DNA from: Proteus hauseri ATCC 700826 | GTDB lineage: Bacteria; Pseudomonadota; Gammaproteobacteria; Enterobacterales; Enterobacteriaceae | Assembly: GCF_001654965.1 (NCBI RefSeq) | Contig: NZ_LXEV01000028.1 | Location: forward strand, 36,117-100,116 | Length of the DNA stretch: 64,000 nt | Direction of reading: 5' to 3' | Shown: piece after piece, positions 39,147 to 49,738 of the stretch | Layout: each line of letters begins with the position of its first letter | Position numbering within the stretch: position 1 is the stretch's first letter | Notes under the pieces: generated by a model | Databases searched by the model: none | Seen by the model: the letters and a program-made list of their open reading frames with translations, nothing else | Told to the model about the DNA's origin: nothing | Position numbers and translations under genes: made by a program

Positions 39147-40003
39147 TATGGATTACGTTTAAATTTAGAGAAATCAGGTTGGCGTTTTTCGTTAAACGCA
39201 TTACGTCCTTCTTGACCTTCATCAGTCATATAGAACAGCATAGTTGCATTACCCGCTAATTCTTGAAGACCTGCTTGGCCATCACAGTCCGCATTTAATG
39301 CCGCTTTTAAGCAGCGTAATGCCATTGGGCTATTTTCAAGCATTTCACGACACCAACGCACCGTTTCTTTCTCAAGATCTGCATAAGGTACAACAGTGTT
39401 AACTAGGCCCATTTCCAGTGCTTCTTTTGCATCGTACTGACGACATAAGAACCAAATTTCACGCGCTTTTTTCTGCCCCACGATACGAGCCATATAAGAA
39501 GCACCCCAGCCGCCATCGAATGAACCGACTTTTGGCCCTGTCTGACCAAAAATAGCATTTTCAGCAGCAATGGTTAAATCACACATCATATGTAAAACGT
39601 GGCCACCACCGATAGAATACCCCGCCACCATCGCTACTACAGGCTTTGGACAAGTACGTATTTGACGCTGGAAATCTAATACATTCAGGTGGTGTGTACC
39701 GCTGTCATCACGGTATCCACCGTAATCGCCACGAATTTTTTGGTCACCACCAGCACAGAATGCTTTTTCGCCTGCACCCGTTAAAATGATCGTACCAATA
39801 CCATCATCATAACGTGCATCGGCTAATGCTTGGATCATCTCTTTGACAGTCAAAGGGCGGAAAGCATTACGCACTTGTGGGCGGTTAATCGTAATTTTCG
39901 CGATGCCATCAGCCGATTTATGGTAAAGAATATCTTCAAAATCGCCTGAACAATCTTGCCATTCTATCGGTGCATACAGCTTTTCTTCGCTCGGATAAAG
40001 CAT
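39146..40003 (-). CDS. menB: 1,4-Dihydroxy-2-naphthoyl-CoA synthase
   Basis: Crotonase-fold enzyme of 285 residues that closes the naphthoquinone ring. Oxyanion-hole motif [12 protein letters not shown] and the active-site [15 protein letters not shown] are present. Length equals E. coli MenB (285). It is followed by menC with a 1-base overlap. Confidence 0.97.
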   Translation of the reverse strand: MLYPSEEKLYAPIEWQDCSGDFEDILYHKSADGIAKITINRPQVRNAFRPLTVKEMIQALADARYDDGIGTIILTGAGEKAFCAGGDQKIRGDYGGYRDDSGTHHLNVLDFQRQIRTCPKPVVAMVAGYSIGGGHVLHMMCDLTIAAENAIFGQTGPKVGSFDGGWGASYMARIVGQKKAREIWFLCRQYDAKEALEMGLVNTVVPYADLEKETVRWCREMLENSPMALRCLKAALNADCDGQAGLQELAGNATMLFYMTDEGQEGRNAFNEKRQPDFSKFKRNP

Positions 40004-40015
40004 AATTAGGTTCCT

Positions 40016-40783
40016 TTAACCAAAGAGGGATAAAATATGGTTTATCACCGCAGCATAAGCAACAGGCTGAGCCTGATGGGCGTTATGGCCAGCGTGCGGG
40101 ATAGTCGTTAATGGCAGCGAATACTGCTGCGCTATAGTCTGAAATTTCTTATCTTTCTCACCACATAGCCAAATAAAAGGTAAAGTGAGTTGCTGCAATT
40201 CTGCCACCAGCCAAGGTTGATGACCTAATGAAAGGCATTCAAGGCTTTCTGCAATACAAAAACCTGCATTACGGCTACGTTTTTCTATGAGTAACTGGCG
40301 TTTTTCATCATTTAAATCTGCAAATACGGGCTGCTGATACCACTGTTCTAATATTTTGGTTATTGGTTCATCGCGAAATCGCTGAGCCCATCGCATATCA
40401 TGTGCAATTCTATTTTGTCGTTCACTGGCATCATATAAGCCGGGGTTTCCCCCTTCAACAATAAGTCCCATTAATCCTGTAGTATCACCAAAACATGCGT
40501 GATACATCGCAATTCTGCCACCCAATGAGTAACCAATTAACCAGTAATGCGTAATATCTTCAGTTTTTAATGTTTCAGTCAGTAATGCACTCACCTCAAC
40601 AAAGTTTTTAGCACCGATTGACGCTGAATCACCATGCCGTGGTAAATCAATCACTAAAGAGGGGTATTCATGACAGGCAGCAATCACTGGCGCCCATTCA
40701 TCTCCCTCTCCTAATAGCCCATGTAACCAGACTAACCAAGGCCCTTCATTATGGGCATTATATCTCCGACATGCTAAAGTCAT
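40016..40783 (-). CDS. menH: SHCHC synthase MenH (alpha/beta hydrolase)
   Basis: Alpha/beta-hydrolase of 255 residues that eliminates pyruvate from SEPHCHC. It shows [12 protein letters not shown], the nucleophile elbow GYSLGGRIA and the catalytic His in PHAGHNAH. Its start overlaps menD by 26 bases, so it is translationally coupled. Confidence 0.94.
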   Translation of the reverse strand: MTLACRRYNAHNEGPWLVWLHGLLGEGDEWAPVIAACHEYPSLVIDLPRHGDSASIGAKNFVEVSALLTETLKTEDITHYWLIGYSLGGRIAMYHACFGDTTGLMGLIVEGGNPGLYDASERQNRIAHDMRWAQRFRDEPITKILEQWYQQPVFADLNDEKRQLLIEKRSRNAGFCIAESLECLSLGHQPWLVAELQQLTLPFIWLCGEKDKKFQTIAQQYSLPLTTIPHAGHNAHQAQPVAYAAVINHILSLFG

Positions 40784-42452
40784 GAGCTGTCACCTGTTTA
40801 ACTAGCTGATTTAATGTTTGGGCACCATCAGTGTCATTAACAATTAATTCGATTAATGTGGTTTCTGCGCCACCAGCCCAACATTGTTGAACGGTAGAAA
40901 ATAATGCATCCCAATCAGTAGGTGAGGCATAATTCAGGCCAAACATAGCGGCTGCGTGCTTAAAGTTTAGAGAGTGAGGCATACAATAAAAACGCTCTCG
41001 TTGTAACGCAGGTGTTGGCAACATAGAGAATATCTGTCCACCATTATTATTCACCACAATAATAACATTCGGCGCATAAATTTGACGATGCAAGGCTAAA
41101 CTATTTAAGTCATACAATGCAGATAAATCACCAAGAATGGTTAAAGTGGGTTTTTCTGTTGCTCTATGCACACCCGCTGCTGTTGAAAGTAGACCATCAA
41201 TACCACTTGCACCTCGGTTACTCATTACAGGATAACCTTGAGGCAAAACACCTAACGCATCAATTAACCTAACAATAAGACTATTGCCAACAAATAATTG
41301 TCCATCTTTAGGAAGTAATGTACTTAATTTATGAGCTACTTGTGCTTCACCAAAATTTTGCGTGGCTTGTTTCACTTGCTGATACGTCTGTTTAGCTATT
41401 TCAGTTAATGCTGTTGCCCAAGGCAAATTATCTACAGCAGAATGCGCCGCTAACCATTGTAATGGAGGTACGGTAAATTTCTCACCTTGATGATGTCCTG
41501 GATCTAAACGCCCCGCAATAGCATCTATTATCCAATAATTTTTTGGCGAGCAGCCAACTTGCCACTGTAATAATCGTTTACCCGTTAAACTTGAGCCAAA
41601 TTGAATAACAATTTCAGCTTGGTTTAATAATGATTTTGCTTGAGGATTATTTAGCCATAAATCAGCACAAGGTAACGGCTGCCCTGTTTGAGAAAGTACA
41701 TCACTTAATAAAGGCCAACCTAATTGAGATGCCCATTTAGCAACTTCAATACCTTCTTGGGCGCTGATCCTTCCAGCAATAACGACGCCTTTTTTCTGGC
41801 ATAATCTATGCCATTGAGGATGCGTTGCTGCCGATAACGTCATTGTTTCTTGTAACCAAGGGCGATAATTTTGCCACCACTCACCTAATGCATCACTCCA
41901 CGGGCAAGCATTTGCGTCATCATCACCATATAAAGGTTCGGCAAAAGGACAATTGACATGCAAAGCACCATGCACAAGCTCATTCATGGCATTATCAACC
42001 GTAGAAACAAGCCAACTTGCTGAAATATCGGAGGTTGGCCTTGGTAATGAAAGTGTTTTTGATGGATGACTTGCGAAAATACCTTGCTGACGAATGGCTT
42101 GATTCGCGCCACAATCAATAAGTTCAGGTGGTCTATCCGCAGTAAGGAAAACAAGGCGTTCACCGGTTAATCCGGCCTCAATAAGAGCGGGATATAAATT
42201 AGCAACCGCCGTGCCTGATGTCACAATAACAGCGACAGGCTCTTGTGTTGCTTTAGCTAAACCTAACGCTAAATGCCCCAATCCGCGTTCATCAAAATGT
42301 GTATGACAAATCAACTTGCTATTATTAGCAGCAGCAAGCGTTAAAGGTGTTGAACGAGATCCAGGAGCAATACAGATATGGCGCAAACCATGACGAGTCA
42401 AAGCTTCAAGTATAACTTTAGCCCATTGGCGATTAAACGAACTATTAGACAT
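40758..42452 (-). CDS. menD: SEPHCHC synthase MenD
   Basis: Thiamine-diphosphate enzyme of 564 residues (E. coli 556) that adds the succinyl semialdehyde unit to isochorismate, the committed menaquinone step. It shows the N-terminal [13 protein letters not shown], the ThDP domain [16 protein letters not shown] and the [12 protein letters not shown] metal motif. An unusual 348-bp gap separates it from menF. Confidence 0.96.
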   Translation of the reverse strand: MSNSSFNRQWAKVILEALTRHGLRHICIAPGSRSTPLTLAAANNSKLICHTHFDERGLGHLALGLAKATQEPVAVIVTSGTAVANLYPALIEAGLTGERLVFLTADRPPELIDCGANQAIRQQGIFASHPSKTLSLPRPTSDISASWLVSTVDNAMNELVHGALHVNCPFAEPLYGDDDANACPWSDALGEWWQNYRPWLQETMTLSAATHPQWHRLCQKKGVVIAGRISAQEGIEVAKWASQLGWPLLSDVLSQTGQPLPCADLWLNNPQAKSLLNQAEIVIQFGSSLTGKRLLQWQVGCSPKNYWIIDAIAGRLDPGHHQGEKFTVPPLQWLAAHSAVDNLPWATALTEIAKQTYQQVKQATQNFGEAQVAHKLSTLLPKDGQLFVGNSLIVRLIDALGVLPQGYPVMSNRGASGIDGLLSTAAGVHRATEKPTLTILGDLSALYDLNSLALHRQIYAPNVIIVVNNNGGQIFSMLPTPALQRERFYCMPHSLNFKHAAAMFGLNYASPTDWDALFSTVQQCWAGGAETTLIELIVNDTDGAQTLNQLVKQVTAHDFSMSEI

Positions 42453-42800
42453 TGATCATCCCAACAACGAAAACTTACAATTGCTATTATAATATCTGTT
42501 CCTAAATACTTTTCCTTAGCCTAGTTCAATGAACAGAAGTTTTCGTTAAATAAATAGTGAAAGAAAACACTCATAGGAGTGCATTATTTAGGCTAAGTAC
42601 TCAACATATTTTAAGTTAATGTGTTTTTCTTTCGTCAACAGTATAAATAAATAGCACTAATTATCTCAAGAATAGCATTTATTAGTTCGCTGATAGCAGA
42701 GGTTATTTAAAGAGTAGCACTAAATAACAGCATTAAATAATACTCCCCATTATGTTTCACTCTATTAGCACTACTGCGTTCAAGGAATTCCTGCACAATA
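42453..42800. other. Spacer between menF and menD, 348 bp
   Basis: No gene is seen. It contains the 21-bp phased repeat (annotated separately) and a small hairpin CACTC-ATA-GGAGTG near 42575. It may hold a separate menD promoter. Confidence 0.5.
42652..42735. repeat. Four degenerate 21-bp repeats headed by TAGCA
   Basis: TAGCA occurs at 42652, 42673, 42694 and 42715, exactly 21 bp apart. The first, second and fourth units continue with similar A/T-rich sequence (roughly TAGCACTAATTA). Two more variants (42728 and 42766) are out of phase. The spacing equals two helical turns, so a multi-site operator is possible. Confidence 0.5.
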
Positions 42801-44114
42801 TTATTTTTTTTCTTGTAATAAAGTGCGTAACCCTGCGGCTTTATTCTCGATTTCGTCCCATTCTTGCAAAGGTGAAGATCCGGCAACAACCCCCGCACCA
42901 GCATAAAGCGTTAATGTATCATCATGCAATTCACCACAACGCAAACTAACAGCAAATTCAGCATGAGATAATCCTAAATAACCTGCGGAGCCGGCATACC
43001 AACGCCTTTTAAAGGGTTCATGCTGATGAATAAATGCGCGAGCAACAGTACGAGGTAAGCCACACACAGCCGCTGTAGGCTGTAAGCGTTTTAAACAATC
43101 AACATCATCTGTATCAATAAGTTTACCGTGAATATAACGACGAAGGTGCTGCACTTTGCGTAATCGAATTACATCAGCAGGCGAAACATCAATACCTTCT
43201 ATTCCACCTTGTAAGCGCTGACAAATATCATCAACTACGACTAAGTTTTCATGCTGATTTTTCTTGTCATTCATTAGCCAATCAGCAAGTTCCATTGCTT
43301 GTTGCTCATTCTCAGAACTTGCTACAGTACCTGCTAATGCTTCGGTATAAAGTTGTTTTTCATCACGATAATACAAGCGTTCAGGCGACGAACCAATAAA
43401 CGCATCTGAAGGAGAAAATGCCAACATATAATGATAGCAATGATGGTTAACATCACGACTTGCTTTCATAAATTGAATAGCTTTAAGCGGATTATCAAGC
43501 GTTAAACACGTTGCTCTTGCAGGAACAACTTTTTCGAAGGTTCCCTGCTCAATCTCATGTAAAGCGAGCTCAAGATAGTTAACCCACTGATCTTGAGTTA
43601 ATGAATGTTTTACTGAAATAACAGAAACAGAAAGCGGCGAAATTTCTAGCTCATCATTTAATGTACTTAGAAAAGTTAATGCATCATCTCTATCTTTTTC
43701 ACCAAGTAAATTGATATGCACAGAGAGTTGCTGCTGCTGACGTCTTATTTCAATTCTGGGCAAGAAAAGATAAGCATCATCACCACTTTGTTGATCAATT
43801 CGGCCAGGAATAATGGTATCCCACGCATTTAATCCCCAAATGCGAACATCATCAGTATTAGATTCATTTTTATGAGTACTTAAAAATTCTCGCGCATCAC
43901 GAATATGATTAAAACAACATAATTGTCCGCAAGCTGCGATTTCCTCATATTCATCGCGATGCTGCCAATAAAACTGAGGGTAATACGTTTGTGCTGCAAG
44001 CCAAGAAAGTAGTGAAAATGAAACGTCTGAGGCCAAGGCGACTTTCAGATGTAAAAGATTACCTTGTGCTGTCAGATTTATATTTTTAACTTTTTCGTAC
44101 AGTGTCGAAAACAC
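42801..44114 (-). CDS. menF: Isochorismate synthase MenF
   Basis: Menaquinone-specific isochorismate synthase of 437 residues (E. coli 431). The C-terminal chorismate-binding domain is clear: EKVVPARA, SSPERLYYR, ALAGTV, HLRRYIHGKL, and the PTAAVCGLPR ... YAGSAGYLG motifs. The GTG at 44114 is chosen because AAGG sits 8 bases upstream; the frame extends to a TTG at 44147 that has no ribosome site. It is the first gene of the men cluster. Confidence 0.93.
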   Translation of the reverse strand: MFSTLYEKVKNINLTAQGNLLHLKVALASDVSFSLLSWLAAQTYYPQFYWQHRDEYEEIAACGQLCCFNHIRDAREFLSTHKNESNTDDVRIWGLNAWDTIIPGRIDQQSGDDAYLFLPRIEIRRQQQQLSVHINLLGEKDRDDALTFLSTLNDELEISPLSVSVISVKHSLTQDQWVNYLELALHEIEQGTFEKVVPARATCLTLDNPLKAIQFMKASRDVNHHCYHYMLAFSPSDAFIGSSPERLYYRDEKQLYTEALAGTVASSENEQQAMELADWLMNDKKNQHENLVVVDDICQRLQGGIEGIDVSPADVIRLRKVQHLRRYIHGKLIDTDDVDCLKRLQPTAAVCGLPRTVARAFIHQHEPFKRRWYAGSAGYLGLSHAEFAVSLRCGELHDDTLTLYAGAGVVAGSSPLQEWDEIENKAAGLRTLLQEKK

Positions 44115-44344
44115 AGGTTTAACCTTTTCCACTCCAAATACCCGCAACTAATTAAAAAGGAGATTATACGTTTCTATAAGAATTATCAAAGAGCTGATTA
44201 ATTATAACCTTTGTCATTTATCAAAGTTTTGTATTTTTCATGTTACAAAGTAGAAGAGTTAACCAGCTATCTGTAAATAACAAATGCATTATTTCAAAAT
44301 CATGCCATAGAATTAATATTTATTATACCTAAGAGAGAGGTTAT

Positions 44345-45556
44345 ATGGATACAACCATCTTTGAATATGTTGATAAAATCATCGAAAAAACAGAACTTCC
44401 AGAAGTTGCGCTAGGTTTAATACTCGGAAAAAATATTGAAGGAGGTCGAAGCCCTGGTATTTTTACTTCTTATGATCTTAAAAAAATTAAAAACTATATC
44501 GATAAAATATTAATACTTCCTTATCAAAAAGAAACAGTAATTGAGTTTCTTGGATATGACGATATTCATATTTCTCAAATTTCTTCAGATAATATTCAAG
44601 CTCTTTTTTTAAGAATGAGAGAACATGCTTTTGGGTGGAATAAAATAGAATATGCGATTAAACAACAAGCAATAGATCTTGAAATTATAGGAAGAGAAAT
44701 CACAACAACTGGAGAACAGATTTTATTATTTATTAGCCAAATGCCGTTACTCGATAAGATAAATATAAAATTAGAAGACATTTCAGAAAAAGAAACATCA
44801 ACAATTAAATATACTCAACAAGATAAAGAAGTAACAACCCAACTTATTACTATTTTAGAAAGTATGAAGAATGATATTAATGATGAGTATCAAAAAACAA
44901 TAAAAATAAAGAATATGGTTTGTGACTTTATAGCCAAAATAACTGGTGGCGAAAGTAGTAATGGTGCTTTACAACAATCAATTTACTACGACATTATTAA
45001 TAAAAAAAGAATTATTAATGAACACCTTAGCAGTAATAACACATCATTTATTGAAGAAAAAAGTATCTTAGAAAATGAAATTGAAGCTTTAAAAGAAGAA
45101 TATAAGCAATATGTTAAACTTGCTTTTACAGGCTTAGCCTTTGGCATTGTAGGTGTTATCATCACAGGTGGTATTTTTGGTGCTAAAGCAGAGGAAGCAC
45201 GCAAGAAAAAAAATGCTATTATTGAAAATCTTAATCAAGTAAATAACAATATAAAAATCCATTCTAATATTTCATTATGTTTACAAAGGTTTCAAACAGA
45301 TTTAGGAGAGATTGAACAATATATCGAAGATGCCAATATGGCACTAGAACATCTTGAATATATGTGGCAGACAACATTAACTGAAATTAATGCCTCACTG
45401 ATAAATTTAAAAAAAGTAGATAATGCTATGGAACTTATTCGTTTTAGTATTTACTTGGAAAAAATGATTTCACCTTGGTATATGGTTATAGGCTATTCAA
45501 AAGAGATGATTGCTATATTTGATGAAGCATTATCTGATTTTTATTCCTCTAAATAA
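44345..45556 (+). CDS. Putative XaxA/YaxA-type subunit of a binary alpha-pore-forming toxin
   Basis: Protein of 403 residues, almost entirely long amphipathic helices. A single glycine-rich hydrophobic hairpin lies at about residues 258-280 (LAFTGLAFGIVGVIITGG), immediately followed by the basic KAEEARKKK. There is no signal peptide. Size (XaxA/YaxA are about 400-410 residues), the mid-protein membrane-inserting segment, and pairing with a downstream helical protein of about 340 residues fit the XaxAB/YaxAB family of Xenorhabdus and Yersinia. Those bind membranes and form cytolytic pores. The identification rests on architecture, not alignment. A GAGAGG ribosome site precedes the ATG. Confidence 0.7.
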   Translation: MDTTIFEYVDKIIEKTELPEVALGLILGKNIEGGRSPGIFTSYDLKKIKNYIDKILILPYQKETVIEFLGYDDIHISQISSDNIQALFLRMREHAFGWNKIEYAIKQQAIDLEIIGREITTTGEQILLFISQMPLLDKINIKLEDISEKETSTIKYTQQDKEVTTQLITILESMKNDINDEYQKTIKIKNMVCDFIAKITGGESSNGALQQSIYYDIINKKRIINEHLSSNNTSFIEEKSILENEIEALKEEYKQYVKLAFTGLAFGIVGVIITGGIFGAKAEEARKKKNAIIENLNQVNNNIKIHSNISLCLQRFQTDLGEIEQYIEDANMALEHLEYMWQTTLTEINASLINLKKVDNAMELIRFSIYLEKMISPWYMVIGYSKEMIAIFDEALSDFYSSK

Positions 45557-45569
45557 CAAAGGAATTGTT

Positions 45570-46577
45570 ATGAATAAAATGAATATAGATACTAAAGAAA
45601 AATTCGAACATTCAGTCTTTTTTAATGCTATAAAAAACATTCGCCAAATTAGTATTCATCTATCGAAGAATAATGATGAACTTAATAATAAACTTATCTC
45701 AATTTATATAAATAATAATAAAATATTAGATAGTATTATTAGTTTTTCCATTTCTATTAAAAGTAGATTAAAACAGAAACTATTAACGGGGGCAATCGGT
45801 ACCCTTGGTGAAATTGATAATGAAATATTAAAAAAATCGCAAAATTTAGAAATAGTCAAAAAATTAAGTAATGAACGAAGAATAATTGAAGATATTTTAA
45901 AAGAAGAAATTGATGAGTCAATTAATATTATCAATTTTTATCAAGTTTTTATTAATAATAATAAAGAGTTTTTAAGTAAGTTTAGTTTAAAAAAAGATAT
46001 TGATCCTTTAATTATTACGGAAGAAAAACATGCCGAAGAAGTAGGCAATAAAATTCTTTTAAATAAAGAAAATATTTTTAAGCTTAAAGAAAAAATTGAC
46101 ATTATTACTAAAAGCGAGGATATCATTAACAATGAGAGTATCATTGATATTTTTAATGCCAGTATTCCCTCAAAAGAAACGATTTCATCATTAAATATAG
46201 ATATTTCAGAAAAAAACATATTAAAACTACTAATAGATTCATTAGATAATCTACTTTCTCAACTTGATAAAGGTTTTACATATCAAAATCTCATTGAGAC
46301 ACGCCACCAACTTATTGATGATTACCTTGCTGAAATCAAAAATTTGTCTGTGCTAGAAAATCAAAAACGCATGATTATTTTTACTCAGACCTATTATCAC
46401 TCATTAGTTAATATTGAATTTTATTTTAAATTATTAGCAGAACAACTGACATTACTCGAACAATATTGGTGCTCTCTTATTTATCAATTAACTCAGTTAA
46501 AAAACAATATATTAGATACCAATAATATTATTGAACCACACTTATTATTCTTAGGTAAATTTTTAGATGAATACTAA
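45570..46577 (+). CDS. Putative XaxB/YaxB-type subunit of a binary alpha-pore-forming toxin
   Basis: Protein of 335 residues, predicted mostly coiled-coil helices with Lys/Asn/Ile-rich composition. There is no signal peptide. A weakly hydrophobic hairpin-like segment is near residues 65-85 (KQKLLTGAIGTLGEI). It starts 13 bp after the upstream toxin-like gene with AAAGGA before the ATG; the longer frame from 45510 would overlap that gene. Size and order fit XaxB/YaxB (about 340-350 residues). In that family both proteins are needed for lysis. It is followed by a strong terminator. Confidence 0.68.
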   Translation: MNKMNIDTKEKFEHSVFFNAIKNIRQISIHLSKNNDELNNKLISIYINNNKILDSIISFSISIKSRLKQKLLTGAIGTLGEIDNEILKKSQNLEIVKKLSNERRIIEDILKEEIDESINIINFYQVFINNNKEFLSKFSLKKDIDPLIITEEKHAEEVGNKILLNKENIFKLKEKIDIITKSEDIINNESIIDIFNASIPSKETISSLNIDISEKNILKLLIDSLDNLLSQLDKGFTYQNLIETRHQLIDDYLAEIKNLSVLENQKRMIIFTQTYYHSLVNIEFYFKLLAEQLTLLEQYWCSLIYQLTQLKNNILDTNNIIEPHLLFLGKFLDEY

Positions 46578-46661
46578 TTAACGGGTAATTATTTTATCTT
46601 AACAACTTGAATTATTTAGCAGAAAATAACAATACGTTAGGATAAAGAAAATGTTAGATAT

Positions 46662-46695
46662 AAAAAAGCCTGATTAAAAATCAGGCTTTTATTTA
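46662..46695. terminator. Bidirectional terminator between the toxin-like genes and nuoN
   Basis: A perfect 12-bp stem AAAAGCCTGATT/AATCAGGCTTTT with a 3-base loop and T-rich flanks on both strands. It can end the toxin transcript and the nuo operon. Confidence 0.9.
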
Positions 46696-46713
46696 AGTTA
46701 ACTAAACTATGGA

Positions 46714-48183
46714 TTAATTCACAGTAGGTGAAATAATGGAAAAGTTAGTTAATTCAATTAATGGCTGTGGCCAAATACCTAACGCAATAACGATTATCGC
46801 ACAAATTAACGCAACAAAAGCAGCCATATTTTGTGATGTTGTCGTCATGACAGGTGTGTTGTCGTTGTCTGGTTTGCGTAAGAAAACTATCGCGGCAGCA
46901 CGTAAGTAATAGAACAGACCAATAGCACTACCTAATACTACCATGCCTGTTAACCACCATAAGCTAGAGTCGATACCTGCAATAATGACATACAGTTTAC
47001 CGATAAAGCCTAACGTAATTGGTACACCCGCTAATGATAACATCATTAGTGACATTACCAACGCAACAACCGGACGACGCCAGAATAACCCACGATAATC
47101 TTCGAGTAATTCAAGCTCCCCTTCACGGTATGGGCTGGAAGCAACGGCAATTGCACCAAATGCACCTAAGCTAGCAAATAAGTAACCCGCTAAATAAATT
47201 TCAGCAGTTTCTTGCGCAAGTATAGGGCTGTATTGCAACACAATCAATGCAACTAACAGATAACCAAGGTGCGATACAGAAGAGTAACCCAATAAACGTT
47301 TTACGTTTTTCTGTGTCAGCGCCATGATGTTACCAAACAGGATAGATGCTATCGCCATTACACCTAAGATCATGCGTAACGTTTCACTGTCTGCTGCGGG
47401 AGCTTCAAGGAATAGACGCATAACCACTGCGAAGATACCAATCTTACTTGCCGTGGCTAAAAATGCCCCCGTTGGTGCTGGTGCACCTTGGTAAACATCA
47501 GGAGTCCACAGTTGGAATGGGAATAACGACAACTTAAAGCCAATTCCCACCAGCATCATTCCTAAACCTGCTAATACTAAAGGTTTGTGGATATTGCTAT
47601 CACTTAAGCTTTGACCCATTGCAGTAAACGACAGGTTTCCTGCTTCGGCATAAAGAAGTGCCATACCAAATAATAAGAAAGATGATGCCGCCGCTGAAAG
47701 CAGCATATATTTTATGCTCGCTTCCAGTGATGGACGTTGTTGGAATGCGTAACCAATAAGACCAAACAACGGTAATGTCAGTAACTCAATCCCAATAAAC
47801 ATCGATGCGAAGTGGTGTGCAGAAGAGAGTAAAATCCCCCCCACTACCGCTATCGCAACCAGCATATAAAACTCTTCTTTGTTATCTTGATAACCTTCTA
47901 ACCAAGGATAAGCAAAAGCAATGGTTCCAATCCCCGCAATAATAATTAATGCGGTGAAGAAACTGGAATACCCATCGACATGATAGAGCGTTGTAACATC
48001 TACTACGCCTAATGCATTAACGTAATAAAGCGATCCTAGCGCAATGATAAAACCAGTGACTGTCAAAGTGGCAATAGTAAAATGATCGCGTCGCCACGCA
48101 ATGGCCAGCATCACAACCACCACCGTCAATCCGACGATCAACAGCGGTAGCATTGCGATCAGTTGTTGAGGAGTTATTGTCAT
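46714..48183 (-). CDS. nuoN: NADH-quinone oxidoreductase subunit N
   Basis: Antiporter-like membrane subunit of complex I, 489 residues with about 14 helices. The proton-channel lysines lie in motifs such as [21 protein letters not shown]. It is the last gene of the nuo operon, 6 bp after nuoM. Confidence 0.97.
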   Translation of the reverse strand: MTITPQQLIAMLPLLIVGLTVVVVMLAIAWRRDHFTIATLTVTGFIIALGSLYYVNALGVVDVTTLYHVDGYSSFFTALIIIAGIGTIAFAYPWLEGYQDNKEEFYMLVAIAVVGGILLSSAHHFASMFIGIELLTLPLFGLIGYAFQQRPSLEASIKYMLLSAAASSFLLFGMALLYAEAGNLSFTAMGQSLSDSNIHKPLVLAGLGMMLVGIGFKLSLFPFQLWTPDVYQGAPAPTGAFLATASKIGIFAVVMRLFLEAPAADSETLRMILGVMAIASILFGNIMALTQKNVKRLLGYSSVSHLGYLLVALIVLQYSPILAQETAEIYLAGYLFASLGAFGAIAVASSPYREGELELLEDYRGLFWRRPVVALVMSLMMLSLAGVPITLGFIGKLYVIIAGIDSSLWWLTGMVVLGSAIGLFYYLRAAAIVFLRKPDNDNTPVMTTTSQNMAAFVALICAIIVIALGIWPQPLIELTNFSIISPTVN

Positions 48184-48189
48184 GGCGAA

Positions 48190-49719
48190 TTACGGCCTTA
48201 CTGTTGAGATAGAAGCGGAATACCAAGTCTGGAGATTTTCCATCGCTGATATTGAAGTATCTAACACCGGTTGCGGGAAGAAGCCCAAAATAACCAGCAT
48301 GACAACTAACGACATCAGGATAATAAATTCTCTCAGATCTAACCCTTTATAGGTTCTTTCAGCGGTTTTCGGTGAACCATAGTAAGCCTGTTGCATCATC
48401 CACAACGCGTAAACAGAAGCAAAGACTAAACCAAAGACCGAAATAATCGTGATCAGTTTAAATTGACCATAAGTACCAAATAAGATCATAAACTCACCAA
48501 CAAAGTTACCTGTCCCTGGCATTCCTAAAGAGGCTACCGCAAAGAACAGTGAAAATGCAGGTAAGAAACGGATGCTTTTCCACAATCCACCCATTTGGTT
48601 CATATCACGAGTACCTAAACGCTCATACAGCATGCCACACATGATAAACAGACCTGCAGCTGACAGACCATTGGTGATCATTTGAATAATCGCACCTTGA
48701 TAAGCCAATACAGAACCAGCATAAATCGCAATAACGATAAAGCCCATGTGAGAAATACTACTGTAAGCCGCGAGACGTTTAATATCAGTCTGACGGAACG
48801 CTAACAGTGCCGCGTAGAAAATGGTAATTAAACCTAACCACATTGCAACAGGCGCAAGTAATGCAGACGCTTCAGGGAATAGTGGTAAATTGAAACGCAA
48901 TAAACCATAAGCCGCTGTTTTAAGCAAAATACCTGATAAATCGACAGAACCCGCTGTTGGTGCTTCTGCGTGAGCATCAGCTAACCAGCCATGAACAGGT
49001 ACAATAGGCATTTTCACCGCAAATGCAGCGAAGAAACCTAACATCAGGATAAATTGCAGCTCTGAACCTAATACAGTGTGTGCTTGTAATAATATGTCGT
49101 AGCTAAAGGTCCAAATACCTGTTTCGCGGTAAAAAGCAACCGCTAACCCGATAATTGCCAATAGCATTAACAGACCACTTGCCTGTGTATAGATAAAGAA
49201 CTTAGTCGCTGCACTAACGTGTTTCTTATCGCTACTTCCTTTGTGTCCCCATAAAGAAATCAGGAAATACATTGGGATTAACATCATTTCCCAGAAGAAG
49301 AAGAATAAGAATAAATCCGTTGCCAAGAAGACCCCCATTACACCTGCTAAAATCCACAGCAAGTTAAAATGGAAAGCCCCTTGTGATGGCTGATTTTCAT
49401 TCCACGAAGAGAGTACTGCAAGAATACCCAAAATCGCTGTTAATACAGTCATCAGCAATGACATGCCATCAAGTGCAAACTGGATATTAATCCCTAACGC
49501 AGGGATCCACGGCACAAAGTAAAACTCTGTCCAACGTGGTGCTCCGTCCGCACTGATAAGATGATAATCGCCCTGCAACCAGAGTTGCACAGAAATAACG
49601 AGTGTTAATCCCATCGTCAGCAACGCAACCCAGCGAGGGATTTGCGAGCCGATCCGTTCAGCCTGCCAACTTAGCAGGCCACCGATGAAGGGAATAAGTA
49701 TTAGCCAGGGTAATAACAT
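48190..49719 (-). CDS. nuoM: NADH-quinone oxidoreductase subunit M
   Basis: Antiporter-like membrane subunit of complex I, 509 residues with about 14 helices. Motifs include FFFWEMMLIPMYFLI and AVKMPIVPVHGWLADAHAEAPT. It lies 19 bp after nuoL. Confidence 0.97.
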   Translation of the reverse strand: MLLPWLILIPFIGGLLSWQAERIGSQIPRWVALLTMGLTLVISVQLWLQGDYHLISADGAPRWTEFYFVPWIPALGINIQFALDGMSLLMTVLTAILGILAVLSSWNENQPSQGAFHFNLLWILAGVMGVFLATDLFLFFFFWEMMLIPMYFLISLWGHKGSSDKKHVSAATKFFIYTQASGLLMLLAIIGLAVAFYRETGIWTFSYDILLQAHTVLGSELQFILMLGFFAAFAVKMPIVPVHGWLADAHAEAPTAGSVDLSGILLKTAAYGLLRFNLPLFPEASALLAPVAMWLGLITIFYAALLAFRQTDIKRLAAYSSISHMGFIVIAIYAGSVLAYQGAIIQMITNGLSAAGLFIMCGMLYERLGTRDMNQMGGLWKSIRFLPAFSLFFAVASLGMPGTGNFVGEFMILFGTYGQFKLITIISVFGLVFASVYALWMMQQAYYGSPKTAERTYKGLDLREFIILMSLVVMLVILGFFPQPVLDTSISAMENLQTWYSASISTVRP

Positions 49720-49738
49720 GGCGCAATGTGTCCCTTAA

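Noticed and set aside
42752..42949. 65-codon plus-strand frame across the menF 3' end
   Set aside because: It is antisense to menF and partly within the repeat-bearing spacer.
48017..48226. Minus-strand 69-codon frame between nuoM and nuoN, and similar frames inside nuo genes
   Set aside because: They are out-of-frame shadows of strongly conserved nuo coding sequence.
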